Under the pieces are notes generated by a model that was given only the letters and a program-made list of their open reading frames with translations, was not told the origin of the DNA and did no database searches. This document shows positions 7,415 through 13,684 of a stretch of 13,684 nt of DNA, in pieces (position 1 is the stretch's first letter; the number at the start of each line of letters is the position of its first letter). The DNA is from Chrysochromulina tobinii (lineage: Eukaryota; Haptophyta; Prymnesiales; Chrysochromulinaceae). The stretch lies in assembly GCA_001275005.1 (NCBI GenBank), contig JWZX01000452.1, positions 1 through 13,684 of the forward strand, given 5' to 3'. The position numbers and the translations under genes are program-made.

Positions 7415-7979
7415 CCGCTGGGTGCTGGGACTTTTAGCCGGCGAGGACGGAGCCTCAGCCGCCTCTTCCTCTTATCCACAAGTGTCACCTGGATCTCCGA
7501 TGACCCCCAGCACGATGTCCCCTCAGTCTCCGTCGTCGGCAGTGCCAATGCCAGTACCCCTGCACTCTCTGTCCTCCTCCCCGCCCGACGACGGCGCGGC
7601 GCTCAATGCCTATCTTCAGAACGGGCGCCGAGACATCGAGGAATTGCATTCGAGCAGCATCACGAGCGTGCCGGAGGACTCTGCGTGGTCAGATACGAAG
7701 TCGGACGCCTTCCAAATGTCTTACACCGGGTCAGACAAGTCTGACGGCGACGTCTTCCGTCTGTCCTTCAACCCGGAACGCTACAGCCCGCCACCCAACC
7801 CATCGCACTCGCAGAACGCCCCGTCGCACTCGCAGGCTGGACAGATAGAGCCCGCGCCATCTACGAATAAAGCACGTCCGCCGAGGCCACCGAATTCGCT
7901 GGCAAGGCCGACCATGATGGCCGAGAGTCCACGCAGTAGAAGCTTCATGGGTGGGCTACTGGGCTCGTCGCGCTGGTAG
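7415..7979 (+). CDS. C-terminal exon of a Ser/Pro-rich, probably disordered protein
   Basis: The frame is open from 7374 to a TAG at 7977-7979. It has no ATG until 7500, so it is best read as a terminal exon after the acceptor CTTGCAG at 7414, or as a short 159-residue protein starting at 7500. Function unknown. The sequence is dominated by Ser, Pro, Thr and acidic residues with many SP and TP dipeptides (SPGSPMTPSTMSPQSP), a mixed segment with VFRLSFNPERY, a Pro-rich PPRPPNS and a basic-aromatic end, SRSFMGGLLGSSRW. SP/TP density suggests proline-directed phosphorylation. No folded domain is visible. Composition, length and the clean end at a stop support a real coding exon, but the 5' part of the gene was not identified. 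Confidence 0.5.
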
Positions 7980-8556
7980 CTCTGCCTCTCTCTAGGGTAT
8001 GTACGAGTACGGTACCATGTATTGCGCATATGATAGCCGGCCGGGCGCCGGTATCGCGGGATGCCTGGGTAATTCCTCGGGTCGTGTTTCGGTCGCGCAG
8101 CGGTGACCGCGACCGCGGTGAAAACTGTAGCACAACTTGCAAGGATGTGAGCCGCACGAAAATCATCACATCTCGTCAAATCTCGTCAAATAATGTGGCG
8201 CGCTCCTCAGCCCGCAAGTCGTCAGTCGTGGCGAACGAAAGGGGCACGAGCACAGAGGCGTCACAGCCTCTCACAACTTCTATATGCCAATATGCGGTAA
8301 GCACCAAGTCCCGCGCACCTTAAGTGCAGAAGCCCACGCCAACGCCATGTCGTTTTCTTCACACAATCTGATTTCTCGACAACTCTTCGTTCTTCACGAG
8401 AGTCGATCAACTGCGCCCTCCACGTTCGGGACCTGTGGTTGTGCGTCTTGCCGAGTTGGCAATTTCACGTGAACGTGGACGTGAACTCTTCGTTCTTCTC
8501 GAGTGTCGCGGAAAGCTCTGAATTTTCTGCATGAATTTTCGTCGACCTTCCGCATC
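7980..8556. other. Intergenic and 5' region of the oxygenase gene
   Basis: No recognisable protein on either strand. It holds a tandem TCTCGTCAAA pair at 8171-8190, a 20 bp near-perfect direct repeat at 8381-8400 and 8484-8503, and clustered ACGTG motifs including palindromic CACGTG near 8466-8486. A 40-codon ATG frame at about 8348-8473 covers the first repeat copy; I see no evidence that it is translated or spliced to the oxygenase. Confidence 0.4.
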
Positions 8557-8560
8557 ATGA
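8531..8560 (+). promoter_or_regulatory. Short upstream ORF whose stop overlaps the oxygenase start
   Basis: An ATG at 8531 opens a nine-residue frame whose TGA (8558-8560) overlaps the oxygenase ATG (8557-8559) as ATGA. If both lie in the mRNA, the layout would suit termination-reinitiation control. Confidence 0.35.
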
Positions 8561-9288
8561 ACGACCAGACGTATACGCGATCGACGATCTGGGAGGCTGA
8601 CTTGGACCACCGCTTCTGCCCGTACGCCACGTCGCGCGCCTTCAACGCGGCTGAAGGTGCCACCGTTGTTGAAAAGTTTGGCCAGTCATTTGTCTGGGAC
8701 GAGTCGCTGCACTGGACCGCTGAAGAGCTCGAGCCGCTTAGGCTCGTGGGCGATGAGCCCATGGATAGAGTCCTCGACTCACTAGACCCTGCCGCAGGCA
8801 CGGACGTATTCAGCGAACTCGTCGATGCAGCCAAGAAGCAGCCCAACGGCGAGGCGGCTCTGTTGCTGCAAGACGCCAGCCAAGGGGCGGCGGAGTGGGT
8901 CGACTGGGACCTGATCGCGAAGGGCCAGGCCGTCTTCGTGCGGCACATGCCAGCGGCCGGGGTCGTGCTGTATAACATGTCCCTCGTCGGCGGTTTCTCG
9001 GCGCCCAAGATCACCGCCGTGCTCGAGCAGAGCGGATATTTGACCGCCGCGCCGCACGCGGTGATGCGCCGACTGTTTGAGACTGGCAGGCTGCTCGTGG
9101 ACAGTTGTGCGACCAAGGATGCGCTGCGCCCCTTCGAGGCCGGCTGGGTGTCGGCGCTGCGCGTGCGCATCCTGCATGCCAAGGTGCGACGGCGCCTCTT
9201 GCGCCGGCAGAAGCAGAGCGGTCTGTCCTCCTCGTCGTCCTCCTCCGCCTCTCAAAGATCAAAACGCGACTCCGCCGCCCCTGCCACT

Positions 9289-9321
<33 letters not shown>

Positions 9322-10242
9322 GCCGCCGCCTCATCATTGGAGGGCGCAGAGAGCACATGGGACGTGGCGGCGCTAGGCGTACCCATCAACCAGGAAGACA
9401 TGGCCGTCACTCTCCTCGCCTTTTCGTATAACGTCCTTTATGGCCTCGAGTTGATCCTTGGTGAGCCTCTCACCGAACCGGACCAGCTGGCGTACCTGCA
9501 CCTGTGGCGCTATCTCGGGCACCTTCTCGGCCTGCGGGGCGAGTGGAACCCGTGCACGCCGCCACCCGGCGTCGCTCCCATCGCGTACGCCAAGGCTTTC
9601 TTTGAGAGCATCATCGTGCATCAGCTGCATCCAAACGAGCTGTCGATACGAGTGGCACACCACATGCTGCGGGCACCCGCCGCTGCACGGCGCGCCCGTC
9701 GCGCGGCCGCGCCGTGCGCTATGCCCGTCAGCGGCGGCGATGCCAAGGGCGCTGGTACGGTGCTGCTCTGCGATGATCACGCCTTGCATAAGGCACCGAG
9801 CCTGAGGACCGACCTCGCCGAAGCGATCGCTTTCACGCACAACGCGCAGCTCACGCGCCTCCTTGTGGGCGACGCGCTCGGTGACGCGCTGCAGCTCCCG
9901 TTCGACCCTGCCGCGCGGCGCGCCGCGCGCCGCCGGCTTCGCTTCTTACGCCTGTACGCATGGGCATCCGAGAGCTGGTTGATTGGCGGCGCCATCGAGC
10001 GGCTCCATCGGTGTGTGCTCCGAACCGTTCACCAGAACTGCCTCTGATGAGCTCACCTACTAATGACCTACTGATGACCTACTGATGACCTACTAATGAC
10101 CTACTGATGACCTCTCTCACCAGAATTGCCTCTGATGACCTCTCTGAGTGCCTCCGTCATCAGGTTTGCGCTTCGAGCCATCCAATGGGCAGAGGGGCCG
10201 CAGCTGTTCGTGATGAAGCCGGGAGGCCGCTGCCCAGTCTAA
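8557..10242 (+). CDS. ORC-family (latex-clearing protein / mpaB-like, DUF2236) putative heme oxygenase
   Basis: Related to bacterial rubber oxygenase Lcp and fungal mpaB-type proteins, which are b-type heme or metal oxygenases; the substrate here is unknown. The first ATG is 8557; the frame upstream has only GTG. The ORC domain covers about residues 118-330: VFVRHMPAAGVVLYNMSL, ETGRLLVDSC, RVRILHAKVRRRLL with His207 matching the axial heme ligand of Lcp, then GVPINQEDMAVTLLAFS, LGEPLTEPDQ and LWRYLGHLLGLRGEWNPC. About 50 residues of poly-Ser, basic and poly-Ala sequence interrupt it at 218-268. No signal peptide or membrane anchor is clear. Unspliced, the frame stops at 10047 (496 residues). 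I prefer splicing at CATCG|GTGTGT (10011) to CATCAG|G (10163), which removes the minisatellite and gives 510 residues ending at TAA 10242, with IERLHR continuing as FALRAIQWAEG. Another acceptor at 10123 gives a longer alternative tail. Confidence 0.85.
9282..9330 (+). repeat. GCC trinucleotide run encoding poly-Ala
   Basis: A nearly pure run of GCC codons inside the oxygenase CDS, preceded by a Ser-codon run near 9222-9255. Together they encode the low-complexity insertion in the ORC domain. The trinucleotide period keeps the frame, so length may vary between alleles. Confidence 0.8.
10029..10138 (+). repeat. 11-bp minisatellite flanked by 22-bp direct repeats
   Basis: Five 11 bp units, ACCTACTRATG, at 10055-10109. 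They are flanked by two copies of a 22 bp sequence (TCACCAGAAYTGCCTCTG plus ATGA) at 10029-10050 and 10117-10138 with one mismatch. The array lies within the proposed 153 bp oxygenase intron 10011-10163, or just after the unspliced stop at 10047. The repeats share CTAATGACCT with the sense strand of the array in DENN intron 1. Confidence 0.85.
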
Positions 10243-10262
10243 CGCCGCTGCCCAGTCTAACG
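10227..10262 (+). repeat. Perfect 18-bp tandem duplication at the oxygenase 3' end
   Basis: CCGCTGCCCAGTCTAACG occurs twice in direct succession. The first copy carries the TAA stop of the spliced oxygenase model; the same duplication is frame-preserving in the alternative reading frame. Confidence 0.85.
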
Positions 10263-10639
10263 AACGCGTCTTCGTGGCAAAAGGGTGTGCCCGTGACGGT
10301 GGACGGTGCTCGCTGCTCGGTCGGTGGAGGCGAATCAGAGGTGAGTGGTTGTACGTTTACGAAATCCAACTCTCAGATCTTGGATCTTTGTAATTTTGTA
10401 TAATGAATCAATGATCGCGCCTAAATGCTAAAATTCGCATTCTCGGATCCGTCTCGCGCCGGCCTGGCGCCGCGCTGCGCCCCTCTGCAGCCGGTTTGGA
10501 TGGCGGTCGGCGGCCGAGATCGCTCAACTCTCCGCTCTCATCCCTCACAGCCTCTTCACAGCCTCGGGGTCAGAGCAGCGGTTCGGACTCACGCGAGTCT
10601 CAAAGTTTCTTACCCGCAGCTACCCCGAAGCGGTAAGGG
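10243..10639. other. Convergent 3' intergenic region
   Basis: Lies between the oxygenase (plus) and the glycosyltransferase (minus), so both 3' UTRs fall here. A plus-strand frame continues through it with a strong donor-like CAGAG|GTGAGT at 10339, which would matter only if the alternative oxygenase splice form is used. An AT-rich patch at 10384-10440 may be the cleavage and polyadenylation area. No RNA gene or repeat array seen. Confidence 0.35.
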
Positions 10640-11899
10640 TCAAGGATCAGCGTCCCCTGGCACGCGAGTGCAATTCCGTATGGATCCTCCGCAGAGCTGT
10701 CCCAATGTGGTCAGCCTGCAGATAGGGCGAGGAGTGACCCCCCGCCCCCCGGATCCACTCTCGCCTGGGGCAGCGTCGACCAGCAGCACAGGCGTCTCCA
10801 GCAGAGCATTTGGACTCGCCGTCGCATACGTGTCTTGCCATTGGCGGGAGAGTCGTCTCGGCCGTTGACGAAATTGGGGCGGCAGCGGACGCCCATGCAC
10901 TCCAGCCCCTCCCCAGAGGGCGCGGCTCACCCGATCATGCACCCCGTGCGCGTGTGCGAGCAGAGGCGCCGTCTCGGGCGCATGGGACGCCGTCGCGGGC
11001 GCGACCGACGCACCTCGCAGACGGAGGTCAGAGAGGCGGTGCGAAAGGCGTGAGCCGTTGGTGACGACGAACGTGAATGGATCATGCGAGCCCGCATGGC
11101 ACATGGTGAACGTGCCACCCCGAGCGCGGAAGGTGCGCACGGCGCCATCTCCTTTGCAAGCATGCAGGCCGAGGAAGAGCTCGCTTTTGTCGTCCACGTG
11201 GACCTCGAGCCCCTCCGTGCCGGCGGATGGCGGCGAGCCCAGATACAGACGATGCAGTGCGGCCTGGTCATCAAGGTGCTCCGCGCCCTCGGCAGCCGAT
11301 GACATGCGCTCCAGCGCCGAGAGGAATCGTAGCAGCGTGCCGCTTTGACCCACGAAAGCGCCGCTGTTCGGGTAGCAGGTGGGTCCATCTCGCCCGCGGC
11401 ACGCTTGAAAGGCGGTGTGGTTGGCGTACTCGGCCGCGTAGCAGCGTGGCCACGAGTTGCACTCAGACTGGACAGTAATGCGTCCAGGCGGACTCGAGGC
11501 CGTGCGCAGCCGCGCAGCCAGGCTGTCGCTCACTGGGTTGGCGACGAAGACATCCGAACCATCGGCAAAGACCACAGGCAGGTCAGGCACGCTCGCTTGC
11601 AGGAGCTGTGCCACGCGTCGCGCAGCGGGCAGCTTGACAGCGACGCCACCCCACAGCCGATTCTGCCCTGCGAGGATGAGCGGCACCCTGTGGGCAGCAG
11701 CTGAGAGCCCAAGAGCCCACGGGCTGCTCACGTCGGTGAGATAGGTCAGGACGACCACTGGCGCGTTGCGTAGGTGCCGCTGCACCATCGGGATACATTC
11801 GACGATCTCATCCTCCCGCAATGGTATTGTCAGCTGTGGGGGCCGGGTGCTCTGTCGTCTGAGCGGCACGATGGCGTTGATACGAGCGACGGTCCCCAT
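10640..11899 (-). CDS. PLOD-type (GT25-like) glycosyltransferase
   Basis: Resembles the N-terminal glycosyltransferase domain of procollagen lysyl hydroxylase/glycosyltransferase (PLOD/LH3), which transfers a UDP-sugar to hydroxylysine glycans; acceptor and sugar here are unknown. From ATG 11899 the product has 419 residues. The domain runs from about 47 to 285: VVVLTYLTDVSSP, LWGGVA with Trp83, VVFADGSDVFVANP with the metal-binding D113xxD116, QSECNSWPRCYAAEY, CYPNSGAFVG, EHLDDQAALHRLYLG with DDQ at 210-212, and LEVHVDDKSELFLGL. No hydroxylase domain follows. Residues 290-419 are low complexity and may include an unrecognised intron. No signal peptide is seen in this start; the open frame continues upstream without ATG, and a candidate 5' exon beginning at 12080 (MWRALHTLVHGSLAAG) could supply one through donor GGGTAGTC and an acceptor just before 11918. 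Confidence 0.82.
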   Translation of the reverse strand: MGTVARINAIVPLRRQSTRPPQLTIPLREDEIVECIPMVQRHLRNAPVVVLTYLTDVSSPWALGLSAAAHRVPLILAGQNRLWGGVAVKLPAARRVAQLLQASVPDLPVVFADGSDVFVANPVSDSLAARLRTASSPPGRITVQSECNSWPRCYAAEYANHTAFQACRGRDGPTCYPNSGAFVGQSGTLLRFLSALERMSSAAEGAEHLDDQAALHRLYLGSPPSAGTEGLEVHVDDKSELFLGLHACKGDGAVRTFRARGGTFTMCHAGSHDPFTFVVTNGSRLSHRLSDLRLRGASVAPATASHAPETAPLLAHAHGVHDRVSRALWGGAGVHGRPLPPQFRQRPRRLSRQWQDTYATASPNALLETPVLLVDAAPGESGSGGRGVTPRPICRLTTLGQLCGGSIRNCTRVPGDADP

Positions 11900-12078
11900 C
11901 GCGCGACCCCCAAGAGGGCTTGCATATGGCAGGCCAAAAACTCGTGTGTGAACGTGAAGACTACCCTTTTGGCCGCTGGGGCCTCTTGGCCGCTGGAACA
12001 AACCAGCGGATCGTGTCTTCACGGCACGTGTCACCTGCGGCCAAGCTGCCGTGAACCAAGGTGTGAAGTGCTCTCCAC
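11900..12078. promoter_or_regulatory. Divergent intergenic region between glycosyltransferase and SET genes
   Basis: 179 bp between the two assigned ATG codons. It contains a direct repeat TTGGCCGCTGG (about 11969-11979 and 11986-11996) and an inverted repeat CCGCTGG with 6-base loop and CCAGCGG at 11990-12009. If the glycosyltransferase has the proposed 5' exon, part of this region is coding or intron on the minus strand. Confidence 0.4.
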
Positions 12079-12966
12079 ATGTGTGAGAGAAACTTTGACT
12101 TGCTCTCCTCCTCCATGTTGCTGCTCTCGATGAAGTTTGACCAAGGAAGATCCGAATGGATCTTCGGCAGTCAAGATGACTGCTTCTGTTGGAGGGTGGT
12201 CGACATCGTGAACAAGGGCCTCGGCGTTGTGGCACGGCGCACAATCCATCGTGGTGAACGGATCATGGCAGAGAGTCCACTGGCCGTGTGCTCCAAGCAG
12301 AACGGCCACCTGCACGACGAGCACATCAACGCCGTGGTCAAGGTTCTCGCCCCAGTCGCCCGAGCGGCTTTCTATCAGCTCAGCCAAGCCGCACAAGTGC
12401 ACGGCACATGCAAGACCGCTCCCGGTATCTGGCGATCCAACGCCTACCCCAAAGGCCCACCCGAGGGCAGAGTAGAGCAGGCTGTCTACCCGGGCATCTG
12501 CCGTCTCAACCACTCGTGCGTGCCCAACACGCACAATGCGTGGAGCGAGGTGCTCGGCCAGCAGACAATTCACGCCATGCACCGCATCAGCGAAGGCGAA
12601 GAGATCACGGTTTCTTATCTCACCCCAGGTCTCGAACGGCACCGTCGACAGCAACACCTGAGGAGCAAGTTTGGGTTTGAGTGCACCTGCGCGCTATGTT
12701 CTCTCGCGGGCGCCTCGCGGGACGCGAGTGACACGCGCCAGCGGCGCATCGCGGCCATTGACGGCGCGCTCTCTGCAGGTTCGGAAGCGCGCCAAGCGTT
12801 AGGAGCACAGATCACAAGCGCGTTCTCGCAGAGCTGCGCCGAGGGCGACCTTGCAGCCGCGGATCATTGGATGCGCCACGCGATCAAAGCTGCCAGGAGA
12901 GGACTCGGGAGCGATTCCAAAGTTGTACTCGATGCCGAGCGCATCGGCTGTTTTTCGGATGCGTAG
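12079..12966 (+). CDS. SET-domain protein lysine methyltransferase (SMYD-like, without MYND finger)
   Basis: Predicted to methylate a protein lysine using S-adenosylmethionine. The 295-residue frame starts with ATG at 12079; ATGs at residues 13 and 18 are alternatives and none has a strong context. The SET domain spans about 40-182: opening strand VVDIVNKGLGVVARRTIHRG, AdoMet-binding NHSC at 144-147 (CRLNHSCVPNTHNAW), and the closing GEEITVSY at 173-180 with the catalytic-pocket Tyr. A post-SET cysteine cluster follows, FECTCALC at 200-207, which would bind zinc with a Cys from NHSC. The segment between the two SET halves (70-138) is helical but has no MYND zinc-finger cysteines. The C-terminal part (225-280) is helical. 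It matches stand-alone SET proteins of fungi and algae; histone or non-histone substrate cannot be told. Confidence 0.9.
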   Translation: MCERNFDLLSSSMLLLSMKFDQGRSEWIFGSQDDCFCWRVVDIVNKGLGVVARRTIHRGERIMAESPLAVCSKQNGHLHDEHINAVVKVLAPVARAAFYQLSQAAQVHGTCKTAPGIWRSNAYPKGPPEGRVEQAVYPGICRLNHSCVPNTHNAWSEVLGQQTIHAMHRISEGEEITVSYLTPGLERHRRQQHLRSKFGFECTCALCSLAGASRDASDTRQRRIAAIDGALSAGSEARQALGAQITSAFSQSCAEGDLAAADHWMRHAIKAARRGLGSDSKVVLDAERIGCFSDA

Positions 12967-13074
12967 GCTTAGCGTAGGCTCGCGCCGGCAGCGCAGGCCC
13001 GGGGGAGGCGATGATCTATTCATCAAGATGGCCGAGATAGACATGCCGAGATAGTAATGAAACGAAACATCACA
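12967..13074. other. Short convergent spacer
   Basis: Between the SET gene stop and the proposed end of the right-edge minus-strand gene. It holds small direct repeats, GCGTAGGCT twice at about 12960-12980 and GCCGAGATAG-like twice at 13031-13054, and nothing else recognised. Confidence 0.35.
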
Positions 13075-13684
13075 TCACCGCGTATCGCTCCAAGGACGCA
13101 AGTGGTGCTCCAGTTGCAGGACGCGCTGGAGGTGCTCGTTGTGCTGCACGGTCTGCTATACGTGCTGCTTCAATTTGACCTCTTTTCATAGTCATGTGAT
13201 CAAGATTGGTACTTCAAACGACGCAAACCGGCCATGTGCGAAATCGAGCTCCCCGGTGCGACGAGGCGCACCACCACCGTGCACCGACCGCGTTCCGCGC
13301 TCTGTCCGGTCCGGTCCCGTCGTGTCGTGTGCCGTGCGGTCTCCTGTCCCCGTCCGGTCTGCCAGGGTACTGCGGCTGAGCGGTTCTGAGGTCAGGTCGG
13401 ACCGCTGAGGACATGAAGCTTTTTTTTGCCCAGGAGGTGTCCAGAGGGTGCTTCGAGACTCCCTGGAGTTAGTACGGGGCCCTCGGAGGCGCGGGGGGGG
13501 TTAGGGGGGTTAAAAACAAAAATCGTGAAACGAAGGCCTGAGGAAAAGGGGATCGTGAATCGAAGGCGTTTCGTCACTAGAAACCCTATCCATGGCGCAC
13601 CCTGGCTTCATCGGCGCGGTTGCGTGAGCGGAGCGACTTGTTGAGCTCGCGACCGCCCGGCTCGTGCTCGGAGACGAAGGAGTA
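13075..13684 (-). CDS. Possible last two exons of an unidentified gene (5' end beyond window)
   Basis: On the minus strand an open frame enters from the right edge (begins YSFVSEHEPGGRELNKSL and ends RADEAR) and reaches AGG|GTGCGC at 13600, a fair donor in phase 0. A phase-0 acceptor CACGTATAG at 13156 starts a 26-codon exon (13155-13075) reading QTVQHNEHLQRVLQLEHHL and ending WSDTR before TGA. The join is in frame, and the second exon has a coiled-coil-like pattern. Without splicing the first frame stops at TAG 13588-13586. No family is recognised. The intron (445 bp) would contain the low-complexity CGGTC-rich stretch, in keeping with repeat-rich introns elsewhere in the window. This is an eye-read model on short exons. 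Confidence 0.4.
13261..13400. repeat. Low-complexity CCGGTC/CGTGT-rich stretch
   Basis: Degenerate short motifs (TCCGGTCCGGTC, CGTCGTGTCGTGTG, CCCCGTCCGGTC) without a fixed period. It lies inside the proposed intron of the right-edge gene. A further near-direct repeat, ATCGTGAAACGAAGGC at 13522-13537 and ATCGTGAATCGAAGGC at 13552-13567, follows 3' on the plus strand. Confidence 0.5.

Noticed and set aside
8296-8328. GTAAGC to GTGCAG as a tiny intron upstream of the oxygenase.
   Set aside because: About 33 bp is too short to trust and no coding frame is restored on either side.
8503-8556. Upstream extension of the oxygenase from GTG.
   Set aside because: GTG is not a normal eukaryotic start; the first ATG is 8557 and begins just before plausible protein sequence.
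10425-10868. 147-codon plus-strand ORF with an ATG.
   Set aside because: It runs antisense to the 3' end of the glycosyltransferase and has low-complexity Ser/Pro/Arg composition with no motif.
11990-12009. 7 bp stem with 6-base loop as a terminator or regulatory hairpin.
   Set aside because: Short, in GC-rich DNA where such stems are frequent, with no T-run and in a eukaryotic upstream region.
13494-13512. TTAGGGGGGTTA as a telomeric repeat.
   Set aside because: Only about one and a half degenerate units, with no array.

Overview
The window is nuclear DNA from a GC-rich unicellular eukaryote, most likely a microalga; a haptophyte is my best guess, not a certainty. The signs are spliced genes with GT-AG introns, a mitochondrial assembly factor with a presequence, SET, AGC-kinase, DENN and PLOD-like domains, no bacterial operon structure, and introns packed with short polarised minisatellites.

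Layout, left to right. A DENN-domain protein (minus strand, runs off the left edge, four visible exons, PDZ domain inserted between uDENN and cDENN) is head-to-head with a mitochondrial J-domain protein (plus). A small orphan protein (minus) converges on the J gene. Next come an AGC-type protein kinase (minus) and an ATP12 F1-ATPase assembly chaperone (minus). Divergent from ATP12 is the 3' exon of a Ser/Pro-rich protein (plus). Then follow a rubber-oxygenase/mpaB-like (ORC, DUF2236) putative heme oxygenase (plus), a PLOD-type glycosyltransferase (minus), a SET-domain methyltransferase divergent from it (plus), and at the right edge the probable last two exons of an unidentified minus-strand gene.

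The genes do not form a pathway; neighbours are ordinary unlinked eukaryotic genes, arranged partly as close divergent pairs. The most striking feature is the intron population. Three DENN introns are all phase 0 and each holds its own tandem array (12, 25 and 12 bp units); an 11 bp array sits at the 3' end of the oxygenase gene. The arrays in DENN intron 1 and the oxygenase gene share the core CTAATGACCT on the transcribed sense strand. DENN intron 1 has near-identical 17 bp sequence across both splice sites, as expected of an inserted introner-like element or a tandem duplication that created an intron.

Limits: splice sites were read by eye, no database search was possible, and some starts are uncertain because several long frames open on GTG or TTG rather than ATG.
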